Assembly (NCBI RefSeq): GCF_028736035.1
Contig: NZ_CP117866.1
Span: 2,294,001 to 2,358,000 of the forward strand
Length of the DNA: 64,000 bases
Source of the DNA: Streptomyces sp. T12
Lineage (GTDB): Bacteria; Actinomycetota; Actinomycetes; Streptomycetales; Streptomycetaceae
Reading direction: 5' to 3'
The translations under genes were made by a program, and so were the position numbers. The notes under the pieces were generated by a model, which was not told the origin of the DNA, did not search any database, and was given only the letters and a program-made list of their open reading frames with translations. Each line of letters begins with the position of its first letter. Positions within the stretch are counted from its first letter, which is position 1. Shown piece by piece: positions 1 to 11,934 of this stretch.

Positions 1-1
1 T

Positions 2-1281
2 CCCGTGCTGCTCAAGCCCGGTGGCGAGCAGAGCAGCCAGGTCGTGCTCATGGGCAAGCCGGTCGGGGAGATGAGTGCCCGTGGGTATCACGGCGGGCGG
101 CAGCAGAAACTCCTCGGGACGGTGCTCGACTGTCTCGCCGAGTTGCGGGGCACGTATGACGCGGTGATCTGTGAGGGGGCCGGGAGCCCGGCCGAGATCA
201 ATCTCAGGCGGACCGACATCGTGAACATGGGGATCGCCCGGAATGCCGGGCTTCCTGTGGTCGTGGTCGGGGACATCGACCGTGGTGGCGTCTTCGCCTC
301 CTTCTTCGGGACCCTCGCCCTGCTGTCGCCCGAGGATCAGGCTCTCGTCGCGGGGTTCCTCGTCAACAAGTTCCGGGGGGACGTCAGCCTCCTGGAGCCC
401 GGGCTCGACATGCTGCACGGGCTCACCGGGCGCCACACCTACGGCGTCCTGCCCTTCCAGCACGGCCTGGGCATCGACGAGGAGGACGGGCTGCGGGTGT
501 CGCTGCGCGGGGCGGTGCGGGAATCCCAGGTCTCCTCGCCCGTCGGCGAGGACGTCCTGCGCGTCGCCGTCTGCGCCATCCCCCTCATGTCCAACTTCAC
601 GGACGTGGACGCCCTCGCCGCCGAACCCGGTGTGGTCGTGCGGTTCGTGGACCGGCCCGAGGAGCTCGCGGACGCCGATCTCGTCGTCGTTCCGGGTACG
701 AGGGGAACGGTCAAGGCCCTTGAGTGGCTCCGGGAGCGGGGGCTGGCCCAGGCCCTGCAGCGCAGGGCCGCCGAACAAAAGCCCCTCCTCGGCATCTGCG
801 GCGGCTTCCAGGTGCTCGGCGAGCACATCGAGGACGAGGTCGAGAGCCGCAGGGGCCACGTCGACGGGCTCGGGATCCTGCCCGTGCGGGTGCGGTTCGC
901 CCGCGAGAAGACCCTCACCCGGCCGACCGGGGAAGCCCTCGGCGAGCAGGTCGAGGGGTACGAGATCCATCACGGGGTCGCCGAGATCAGCGACGGGGCC
1001 CCCTTCCTGGACGGCTGCCGGGTCGGTCAGACCTGGGGCACGCACTGGCACGGCTCGCTGGAGTCGGACGGTTTCCGGCGGGCCTTTCTGCGTGAGGTGG
1101 CGGCCGCCGCGGGCCGTCGCTTCGTGCCGGCCGCCGACACCTCGTTCGCCGCGCTGCGCGAGGAGCAGCTCGACCGGCTCGGCGATCTGATCGAACAGCA
1201 CGCGGACACGGACGCGCTCTGGCGGCTCATCGAGTCGGGCGCGCCGCAAGGACTGCCTTTCATTCCACCGGGAGCGCCCGC

Positions 1282-1285
<4 letters not shown>
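2..1285 (+). CDS. cobQ: Cobyric acid synthase CobQ (5' end cut by window edge)
   Basis: Cobyric acid synthase amidates side chains b, d, e and g of adenosylcobyrinic acid a,c-diamide, using glutamine and ATP, in the cytoplasm. The visible part has the end of the dethiobiotin-synthetase-like ATPase domain (EGAGSPAEINL, DIDRGGVFAS) and the complete class I glutamine amidotransferase domain. That domain shows the nucleophile elbow GICGGFQVLG and a late histidine in THWHGSLES. About 426 codons remain of a usual 480-510, so the true start lies left of base 1; the GTG at position 5 is internal. The stop overlaps the cobN start as ATGA (1282-1285), so the two are probably translationally coupled. 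Confidence 0.95.
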
Positions 1286-4934
<3,649 letters not shown>

Positions 4935-4938
<4 letters not shown>

Positions 4939-6941
4939 CCACCCCCTTCCCCTTTACGGCCGTTGTCGGCCAGGACGACCTGCGGCTCGCGCTGCTGCTG
5001 AACGCCGTGTCACCGGCGGTCGGCGGTGTGCTGGTGCGCGGCGAGAAGGGCACGGCCAAGTCGACGGCGGTGCGGGCGCTTTCGGCGCTGATGCCCGAGG
5101 TTGCGGTGGTCGCCGGGTGCCGTTTCTCGTGCGACCCGGCCACTCCCGACCCCGCGTGCCCGGACGGGCCGCACGAGGCCGGGGCGGGCAGCGAGCGCCC
5201 CGCCCGTATGGTCGAGCTCCCCGTCGGCGCCTCCGAGGACCGGCTGGTGGGCGCGCTGGACATCGAGCGGGCCCTCGCCGAGGGCGTGAAGGCCTTCGAG
5301 CCGGGCCTGCTCGCGGACGCGCACCGCGGAATCCTGTACGTCGACGAGGTCAACCTCCTCCACGACCACCTCGTCGACCTGCTGCTGGACGCGGCAGCGA
5401 TGGGCGCGTCGTACGTCGAGCGCGAGGGTGTCTCCGTCCGGCACGCCGCCCGTTTCCTGCTCGTCGGCACCATGAACCCCGAAGAGGGCGAGCTGCGCCC
5501 GCAGCTGCTCGACCGGTTCGGGCTGACCGTCGAGGTCGCGGCCTCACGGGAGCCCGATCAGCGGGTGGAGGTCGTACGGCGGCGGCTCGCGTACGACGAC
5601 GATCCGGCCGGCTTCGCCGCGCGGTGGGCGGACGAGGAGGCCGCCGTACGGGCGCGGATCGTGGCGGCGCGGGAGCTGCTGCCGTCGGTGCGGCTGGGCG
5701 ACGGGGCGCTGCGGCAGATCGCGGCCACCTGTGCCGCCTTCGAGGTGGACGGGATGCGGGCCGACATCGTGATGGCCCGTACGGCCACCGCGCTGGCCGC
5801 GTGGGCCGGGCGGACCGATGTGCTCGCCGAGGATGTGCGACAGGCGGCGCTGCTCGCGCTGCCGCACCGCAGGCGCCGTAATCCCTTTGACGCGCCGGGA
5901 CTGGACGAGGACAAGCTCGACGAGACGCTGGAGGAGTTCTCCGGTGAGGGCGAGGGCGACGAGGATCCCGACCCCGACGGGCCCGGCGGGGGTGGCGGGC
6001 AGCCGCCGTCCGAGGGACCGCAGGCCGACGGTGGTTCCGGCGCGCGGCCCGAGGCCGGCGAGGGCGGGGAGCCGCAGCCTTCCGGGGCCGGTTCGGGCGA
6101 GCAGTCCGCCGTACGGGCCTCCGCGCCCTTCCGCACCAAGGTGCTCAGCGTGCCCGGCATCGGCGAGGGTGCCGCCGGGCGGCGTTCGCGGGCGCGGACG
6201 GAGCACGGGCGGACCACGGGGGCCCGGCGTCCCCGAGGGGCCCTGACCAAGCTGCACTTGGCGGCCACCGTGCAGGCGGCCGCGCCGCATCAGCGGGCTC
6301 GGGGCCGGTCCGGGCCGGGGCTCGTGGTGCGCCGGGACGATCTGCGGCAGGCGGTTCGGGAAGGGCGCGAGGGCAATCTCGTGCTGTTCGTCGTCGACGC
6401 CTCGGGGTCGATGGCGGCGCGGCAGCGGATGAGTGCGGTGAAGGGGGCCGTGCTGTCGCTGCTGCTGGATGCGTACCAGCGACGGGACAAGGTGGGGCTG
6501 GTGACGTTTCGCGGGTCGGCCGCCGATGTCGCGCTGCCGCCCACGTCGTCGGTGGATGCCGCCGCGGCTCGGCTGGAGACGCTGCCGACCGGTGGGCGTA
6601 CTCCGCTCGCGGCCGGGCTGCTCAAGGCCCATGAGGTGCTGCGGGTGGAACGGCTCAGGGATCCGGCTCGGCGGGCGCTCGTCGTGGTCGTGACCGACGG
6701 GCGGGCCACGGGTGGCCCCGAGCCGGTCGCGCTCGCGGGGCGGGCGGCCCGGTTGTTCGCGGCGGAGGGTGTCGCGTCCGTGGTGGTCGACTGCGAGTCG
6801 GGGCCTGTGCGGCTGGGGCTCGCGGGGCAGCTCGCGGGTGAGCTGTGCGGTACGGCCGTGACGCTGGACGAGTTGCGGGCGGAGTCGATCGCCGGGCTGG
6901 TCAGGGATGTACAGGGTGGGTCGAAGAGGAGGGCCGCGTAA
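4935..6941 (+). CDS. Fused ChlI/ChlD-type chelatase ATPase subunit
   Basis: This is a single-chain chelatase motor, likely partner of CobN, standing where other aerobic producers have separate CobS and CobT. From the GTG at 4935 it is 668 aa. The N-terminal AAA+ domain (about residues 5-330) has Walker [10 protein letters not shown] at 36-44 and Walker B-like [10 protein letters not shown]. Then comes an acidic, Gly/Pro-rich linker (about 330-430). A C-terminal von Willebrand A domain carries the MIDAS motif DASGS at 488-492. The frame opens further upstream at 4797, but the GTG forming GTGA with the cobN stop gives the family's normal N-terminus ([11 protein letters not shown]). A Mg-chelatase role is less likely because no bacteriochlorophyll genes are present. 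Confidence 0.9.
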
Positions 6942-7540
6942 TGCCGCAGGGACAGCCGAGTGTGGTGCCGGACGATGGCCTGACGACCCGTCAGCGTCGT
7001 AATCGGCCGCTGGTCGTCGTGCACACGGGCATCGGGAAGGGCAAGTCGACCGCAGCGTTCGGGCTTGCCCTGCGTGCCTGGAACCAGGGGTGGCCCATCG
7101 GGGTGTTCCAGTTCGTCAAGTCGGCCAAGTGGAAGGTCGGCGAGGAGAACGCGCTGCGGGTGCTCGGTGCCAGTGGTGAGGGCGGGTCCGTCGACTGGCA
7201 CAAGATGGGTGAGGGCTGGTCGTGGGTGCAGCGTGACGATCAGATGGACAACGAGGACAAGGCCCGGGAGGGCTGGGAGCAGGTCAAGCGGGACCTGGCT
7301 GCCGAGACGTACAAGCTGTACGTGCTCGACGAGTTCGCCTACCCGATGCACTGGGGGTGGGTGGACACCGACGAGGTCGTCGATGTGCTGCGGAATCGGC
7401 CCGGGAACCAGCACGTGGTCATCACCGGGCGGAACGCACCCGACAAGCTCGTCGAGTTCGCCGACCTCGTGACCGACATGTCCAAGGTGAAGCACCCCAT
7501 GGACGCGGGTCAGAAGGGCCAGAGAGGCATCGAGTGGTGA
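6941..7540 (+). CDS. cobO: Cob(I)yrinic acid a,c-diamide adenosyltransferase
   Basis: This CobO/CobA/BtuR-type enzyme transfers the adenosyl group of ATP to the cobalt of reduced corrinoids. The 199 aa protein has the P-loop GIGKGKSTA at residues 30-38 and the family segment VLDEFAYPMHWGW. A C-terminal NAPDKLVEFADLVTDM fits the family NAP..L...ADLVTEM pattern. The ATG overlaps the preceding TAA by one base (TAATG), which decides the start; the open frame continues further upstream inside the chelatase gene. It lies between the chelatase genes that supply cobalt-loaded substrate and cobB. Confidence 0.95.
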   Translation: MPQGQPSVVPDDGLTTRQRRNRPLVVVHTGIGKGKSTAAFGLALRAWNQGWPIGVFQFVKSAKWKVGEENALRVLGASGEGGSVDWHKMGEGWSWVQRDDQMDNEDKAREGWEQVKRDLAAETYKLYVLDEFAYPMHWGWVDTDEVVDVLRNRPGNQHVVITGRNAPDKLVEFADLVTDMSKVKHPMDAGQKGQRGIEW

Positions 7541-7547
7541 CCGCGTG

Positions 7548-9026
7548 ATGTCCTCCTCGTCCTCCTCCTCGTCCTCGTCCGTCCCTCGGTTGGTCATCGC
7601 CGCGCCGGCCTCCGGCAGTGGCAAGACCACCGTCGCCACGGGGTTGATGGCCGCGCTCGCCGCGCGGGGGCTTGCCGTGTCTCCGCACAAGGTGGGGCCG
7701 GATTACATCGATCCCGGGTATCACGCGCTCGCCACCGGGCGGGTGGGGCGGAACCTCGACGCGTATCTGTGCGGGCCGGAGCTGATCGGGCCGTTGTTCC
7801 TGCATGGGGCGCGTGGGTGCGACATCGCCGTCGTCGAGGGCGTCATGGGGATGTACGACGGGGCCGCCGGGGAGGGGGAGCTGGCGTCCACCGCGCATGT
7901 GGCGAAGCTGCTGCGGGCGCCGGTGGTGCTCGTCGTCGACGCGTCGTCGCAGTCGCGGTCCGTTGCGGCGCTGGTGCACGGGTTCGCGTCGTGGGATCCG
8001 CAGGTGCGGGTCGGGGGCGTGATTCTGAACAAGGTCGCGTCGGATCGGCATGAGGAGCTGCTGCGGGAGGCGTTGGACGCGGCTGGGGTGCCTGTGCTGG
8101 GGGTGCTGCGGCGGGTTGCCCAGGTGGATACGCCGTCTCGGCATCTGGGGCTGGTGCCGGTCGCGGAGCGGCGGGTGGAGGCCGTGGAGGCGGTGGCGGC
8201 GATGGCCGCGCAGGTCTCCGACGGGTGTGATCTGGAGGCGTTGCTGGGGCTGGCGCGGAGTGCGGGTGCGTTGGCGTGTGCGGCTTGGGACGCGGCTGAG
8301 GCCTTGGTTTCCTCGCCCCCGCCGCCCCTTCCCGTCCCGTCCCTGGGGGCTGCCGCCCCCGGACCCCCGCTTCGGCCCGAAGGGCCTCGTCCTCAAACTC
8401 CCCCAGAGGGGGGACCCCCAGACGGGCTGGTCATCGCCGTTGCCGGAGGGTCCGCGTTCACGTTCTCCTACGCGGAACACGCGGAACTTCTCACCGCCGC
8501 CGGTGCCGAAGTCGTCCCCTTCGACCCCCTGCGGGACGAACAGCTCCCCGAGGGCACCCGTGGCCTGGTCATCGGGGGCGGCTTTCCCGAGGTGTACGCC
8601 TCCGAGCTGTCCGCCAACGAACCCCTGCGCAAGGCCATCGGTGACTTCGCGTTGAGCGGCGCTCCCGTCGCCGCCGAGTGTGCCGGGCTGCTCTATCTCT
8701 GTCGGGAGCTGGACGGGCAGCCCATGTGCGGGGTGCTCGACGCCGGTGCCCGGATGAGCGAGCGGCTCACGCTCGGGTATCGGGACGCGGTCGCCGTGAG
8801 CGACAGTGTGCTCGCCGGCGCGGGAACGCGGATGCGGGGGCACGAGTTTCATCGGACCGTCGTCGAGCCCGGCTCGGGGGCGGCGCCCGCCTGGGGTGTG
8901 CTCACCGCTCGACGGCGGGTCGAAGGTTTCGTACAGCAGGGCGTGCACGCGAGTTATCTGCACACGCACTGGGCCTCGCAGCCCGGTGTCGCCCATCGGT
9001 TCGTGGAGAGGTGCCGGACGTCATGA
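7548..9026 (+). CDS. cobB: Cobyrinic acid a,c-diamide synthase CobB with in-frame repeat insertion
   Basis: CobB amidates the a and c carboxylates of (hydrogeno)cobyrinic acid with glutamine and ATP. The N-terminal ATPase domain has GSGKTTVATGL and HKVGPDYIDPGYH; the C-terminal glutamine amidotransferase domain has the nucleophile motif AAECAGLLYL. Three oddities are visible. First, the protein begins with a run of ten serines encoded by TCC/TCG repeats. Second, a Pro/Gly-rich block of about 40 residues (roughly 255-294) separates the domains and is encoded by a dispersed repeat (8311-8430). Third, the start is ambiguous between GTG 7545 and ATG 7548. The frame stays open across the insertion, and both catalytic domains look intact. 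Only 7 bases separate it from cobO. Confidence 0.93.
   Translation: MSSSSSSSSSSVPRLVIAAPASGSGKTTVATGLMAALAARGLAVSPHKVGPDYIDPGYHALATGRVGRNLDAYLCGPELIGPLFLHGARGCDIAVVEGVMGMYDGAAGEGELASTAHVAKLLRAPVVLVVDASSQSRSVAALVHGFASWDPQVRVGGVILNKVASDRHEELLREALDAAGVPVLGVLRRVAQVDTPSRHLGLVPVAERRVEAVEAVAAMAAQVSDGCDLEALLGLARSAGALACAAWDAAEALVSSPPPPLPVPSLGAAAPGPPLRPEGPRPQTPPEGGPPDGLVIAVAGGSAFTFSYAEHAELLTAAGAEVVPFDPLRDEQLPEGTRGLVIGGGFPEVYASELSANEPLRKAIGDFALSGAPVAAECAGLLYLCRELDGQPMCGVLDAGARMSERLTLGYRDAVAVSDSVLAGAGTRMRGHEFHRTVVEPGSGAAPAWGVLTARRRVEGFVQQGVHASYLHTHWASQPGVAHRFVERCRTS
8311..8430 (+). repeat. Dispersed Streptomyces-type intergenic repeat inserted in cobB
   Basis: A 120-bp block is closely similar to the block at 28919-29045. 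Shared segments, in the same order, are cgcccccgccgcccct, a hairpin of the form GGGGCT-CCGCCCC, gacccc, tcggccc, gggcctcgtcctcaa and gacgggctgg. It carries its own inverted repeat (about 8343-8362). Here it lies in the coding strand of cobB with a length divisible by three and no stop codon. It encodes only Pro, Gly, Ala and similar residues between two conserved domains. That this is a dispersed family is inferred from the two copies in this window. Confidence 0.8.
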
Positions 9027-9757
9027 GCAGCAGCAGGTTGATCGGAGTCGGGGTCGGTCCCGGTGATCCGGAGCTGGTGACCGTCAAGGGCGTCAACGCT
9101 CTGCGGGCCGCCGATGTCGTCGTCGTACCCGTGATGGACACGGGTGAGCGTGGGCGCGCCGAGGCGACCGTGCTGCATTACGTGCCCGAGGAGAAGGTCG
9201 TTCGGGTCGTGTTCGCCCTCAATGAGCGCACCGACCGGGCGCGGCGCGAGGCCGCCTGGGACGCGGCGGGCGAGCGGGTGGCCGAGTTGTTGCGCGGGCA
9301 TGGCACCGTCGCCTTCGCGACCATCGGTGACCCCAACGTGTACTCCACCTTCACCTATCTCGCCCAGACCATCGGCGAGCTGGTGCCCGGCACCGTCGTC
9401 GAGACCGTCCCCGGCATCACCGCCATGCAGGACCTCGCCGCCCGTTCGGGAGCCGTGCTCACCGAGGGGACCGAGCCGCTCACGCTCGTGCCCGTCACGG
9501 CGGGGGCGACGGTGCTCAAGGAGGCCCTCGGCGGGCCCGGGACCGTCGTCGCCTACAAGTTCGGGCGCCAGGCGGGCGAGGTCGCCGAGGCCCTGCGGGA
9601 GACCGGGCGGCTCCAGGACGCGGTGTGGGGGTCGGCGCTGGGGCTGACGGACGAGTCGATCCGGCCGGCCGCCGAGCTCGACGGCACCCCCCTCCCCTAC
9701 CTCTCGACGCTCATCGCACCCGCTCGGCGGGAGGGCGGCCGGGGCGGCAAGCTCTGA
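9023..9757 (+). CDS. cobI: Precorrin-2 C20-methyltransferase
   Basis: This SAM-dependent enzyme (CobI/CbiL) methylates C20 of precorrin-2 or cobalt-precorrin-2. The 244 aa protein opens with GVGVGPGDPELVTVKG, the N-terminal signature of the tetrapyrrole methylase fold. It continues with FATIGDPNVYSTF and VPGITAMQDLAA, the SAM-pocket segments. The ATG overlaps the cobB stop as ATGA (9023-9026). It is followed by the only sizeable intergenic gap in the operon. Whether its substrate already carries cobalt depends on whether CbiX acts early here; sequence alone does not settle that. Confidence 0.92.
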   Translation: MSSSRLIGVGVGPGDPELVTVKGVNALRAADVVVVPVMDTGERGRAEATVLHYVPEEKVVRVVFALNERTDRARREAAWDAAGERVAELLRGHGTVAFATIGDPNVYSTFTYLAQTIGELVPGTVVETVPGITAMQDLAARSGAVLTEGTEPLTLVPVTAGATVLKEALGGPGTVVAYKFGRQAGEVAEALRETGRLQDAVWGSALGLTDESIRPAAELDGTPLPYLSTLIAPARREGGRGGKL

Positions 9758-9790
9758 CTCCTGTCGACACCCTGGACCCTGCCAACCTCA

Positions 9791-9826
9791 CCCCCTCACC
9801 CCCCCCAACCCCCCGCCGCCCCCCCC
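9791..9826 (-). other. C-homopolymer block / G-quadruplex candidate before cobM
   Basis: Four C runs of 5, 8, 6 and 8 (starting at 9791, 9799, 9809 and 9819), separated by 2-4 bases, lie in the 102-bp gap between cobI and cobM. Read on the - strand they are four consecutive G tracts with short loops, which fits the general pattern of a G-quadruplex in the transcription template. The block ends 33 bases before the cobM ATG and just before its AGGAGG (9845-9850). Formation in the cell is inferred, not shown. Confidence 0.6.
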
Positions 9827-9859
9827 TGTGGCCGACCCCTTGTAGGAGGACCGATTCCC

Positions 9860-10678
9860 ATGGCCGATGCCCTCACCGGCAAGGTGACCTTCGTCGGTGC
9901 CGGCCCCGGCGCCGCCGATCTGCTGACGTTCCGTGCCGCGCGTGCCATCGCCGAGGCCGACGTCGTGATCTGGGCGGCCAGCCTGGTGCAGGCGGAGGTC
10001 CTCCAGCACGCGCGCGAGGACGCCGAGATCCTCGACTCGGCCACCATGTCCCTGGAGGACGTCGTCGCCGTGTACGAGCGGGCCCATGAGGCCGGGCTCA
10101 AGGTCGCCCGTATTCACTCCGGTGACCCCGCCCTCTGGGGCGGTACGCAGGAGCAGCTCGACCGGTGTGCCGGGATCGGCGTCGAGACCGAGGTCGTGCC
10201 CGGGGTCTCCGCCTTCTCCGCCGTGGCCGCGCTCGCCCAGCGGGAGCTGACCATCCCCGAGGTCGCGCAGTCCGTCGTCCTCACCCGGCTCGGTGGCGGC
10301 AAGACGCCGATGCCGCCCGGCGAGGAGGTGCGGGAGTTCGCCAAGCACGGGACCACCATGGCGATCTTCCTGTCGGCCGCCCGTAGCGGGCAGCTCGTGC
10401 GGGAGCTGTTGGAGGGCGGGTATCCGACGTCCACGCCGGTCGTCGTCGCCTACCAGGCGACCTGGCCGGAGGAACTCGTCGTGAAGTGCACGATCGGGAC
10501 GCTGGAGGAGACCGTCAAGGAGCACAAGCTCTGGAAGCACACCCTGTTCCTGGTCGGCCCGGCCCTGGACGCGCAGGGCACGCGCTCGCACCTCTACCAC
10601 CCCGGTCACTTCCACGGATACCGGAAGGCCGACCCTCAGGCGCGCCGGGCGCTGCGCGAGCGCGGGGCGAGCACGTGA
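9860..10678 (+). CDS. cobM: Precorrin-4 C11-methyltransferase
   Basis: CobM/CbiF methylates C11 of precorrin-4 (or its cobalt form) using SAM. The 272 aa protein starts GKVTFVGAGPGAADLLTFR, carries SGDPALWGGTQEQL and the SAM-binding VPGVSAFSAVAA, and ends in a typical FHGYRKADP tail. An AGGAGG at 9845-9850, ten bases from the ATG, fixes the start. This is the clearest Shine-Dalgarno in the operon and fits a gene that cannot rely on overlap with its upstream neighbour. Its stop overlaps the cobL ATG by one base (TGATG). Confidence 0.95.
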   Translation: MADALTGKVTFVGAGPGAADLLTFRAARAIAEADVVIWAASLVQAEVLQHAREDAEILDSATMSLEDVVAVYERAHEAGLKVARIHSGDPALWGGTQEQLDRCAGIGVETEVVPGVSAFSAVAALAQRELTIPEVAQSVVLTRLGGGKTPMPPGEEVREFAKHGTTMAIFLSAARSGQLVRELLEGGYPTSTPVVVAYQATWPEELVVKCTIGTLEETVKEHKLWKHTLFLVGPALDAQGTRSHLYHPGHFHGYRKADPQARRALRERGAST

Positions 10679-11934
10679 TGACCGAGCGGCCGGTCACGGT
10701 CGTCGGCACGGGGACGGGGGCTCCGCTGCCAAAGGACGTCCTCGCCGGGGCCGAGCTGGTGGTCGGCGGGCGGCGGCATCTGGACGCCGTACGACTGGCC
10801 GACGGCGTGGAGCGGGTCGTGCTCGGGGCGCTGGCTCCTGCCCTGGACACCATCGCGGAGTACGTCGCGAAGGACCGGCGGGTGGTCGTGCTGGCCTCCG
10901 GTGACCCCGGGTTCTTCGGGATCGTGCGGGTGCTGGCCGAGCGGTTCGGGGCGGAGCGGCTCGATGTGCGGGCCGGTGTGTCCTCCGTCGCCGCCGCCTT
11001 CGCGCGGCTCGGGCTGACCTGGGACGACGCGGTCGTCGTCAGCGCGCACGGGCGGGAGCCGCACACGGCCGTCAACGTCTGCCGGGCGCATCCGAAGGTG
11101 GCCGTGCTGACCGGGCCGGGCGCCGGGCCCGCCGAGTTGGGCGCGGCGCTCGCCCGTACCGCCCCCGGGCGGGTCCTGGTCGTGGCGTCCGCGCTGGGTG
11201 ACCCCGCCCGCGAGCGTGTGGAACGGGTCTTGCCCGGCGAGGCCGCGCGGCGGGACTGGGGTACGGCGGTGAGTGTCGTGCTCTGCCTGGACGAGACGCG
11301 GGCGCCGGGCGGCGTGCGTACGGTCGCCGGGGCGGCCGCCGCGCCCGCCGAATGGGCCCTGGACGAGGGCGAGTTCGCGCACCGCGACTCCATGATCACC
11401 AAGTTCGAGGTGCGGGCGCTCGCCCTGGCCCGGCTCGGGCCGCGCCGCGGCGACCTCGTCTGGGACATCGGCGCGGGCTCCGGTTCCGTGGCCGTGGAGT
11501 GCGCGCGGTTCGGTGCCGCCGTCACCGCGGTCGAGAAGACCCCGGACGGCATCGCGCGGATCCGCGCCAACGCCGCCGCGCACGGCGTCGACGTCCACGT
11601 CGTGCACGGGGCGGCGCCCACCGTCCTGTCCGACCTCGACGATCCGGACGCCGTGTTCATCGGGGGCGGGGGGCGTGAGCTGCCGGCCATCGTCACGGCG
11701 TGTGCGCGGCGGGCGCGGCGTGCGGTCGTGGTCGCCATGGCGGCGCTGGACCGCGTGCCGGCGGCCCGCGAGGCGCTGAAGAGTGCCGGGTTCGACTGCG
11801 ACGGGGTGCTGTTGCAGTCGTCCCGGCTCGCGCCGCTGCCGGGGGACGTGACCCGGCTGGCGGCGACCAATCCCGTGTTCCTGCTGTGGGGCGTCCGGCC
11901 TCCGGTTCGTACTGAAGAAGGAGTTGCCCAGTGA
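10678..11934 (+). CDS. cobL: Precorrin-6Y C5,15-methyltransferase (decarboxylating)
   Basis: CobL methylates C5 and C15 of precorrin-6Y and removes the acetate carboxyl at C12. The 418 aa length and layout are those of the fused form: an N-terminal CbiE-like methylase (about 1-200, with ASGDPGFFGI and VRAGVSSVAAAFARLG) and a C-terminal CbiT-like Rossmann methyltransferase (about 225-410, with GDLVWDIGAGSGSVAVE). The ATG overlaps the cobM stop. The end overlaps the GTG of the next gene as GTGA. The frame is open upstream, but the overlap start gives the normal family N-terminus. Confidence 0.95.
   Translation: MTERPVTVVGTGTGAPLPKDVLAGAELVVGGRRHLDAVRLADGVERVVLGALAPALDTIAEYVAKDRRVVVLASGDPGFFGIVRVLAERFGAERLDVRAGVSSVAAAFARLGLTWDDAVVVSAHGREPHTAVNVCRAHPKVAVLTGPGAGPAELGAALARTAPGRVLVVASALGDPARERVERVLPGEAARRDWGTAVSVVLCLDETRAPGGVRTVAGAAAAPAEWALDEGEFAHRDSMITKFEVRALALARLGPRRGDLVWDIGAGSGSVAVECARFGAAVTAVEKTPDGIARIRANAAAHGVDVHVVHGAAPTVLSDLDDPDAVFIGGGGRELPAIVTACARRARRAVVVAMAALDRVPAAREALKSAGFDCDGVLLQSSRLAPLPGDVTRLAATNPVFLLWGVRPPVRTEEGVAQ

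Noticed and set aside
8311..8430. Frameshift or assembly error in cobB
   Set aside because: The frame stays open on both sides and both domains are intact in the same frame. The block matches another repeat in the window, so real insertion is the better explanation.
9758..9859. Cobalamin riboswitch before cobM
   Set aside because: The gap is only 102 bases of C-rich sequence, with none of the expected B12-box segments. A riboswitch would more likely precede the operon, outside the window.
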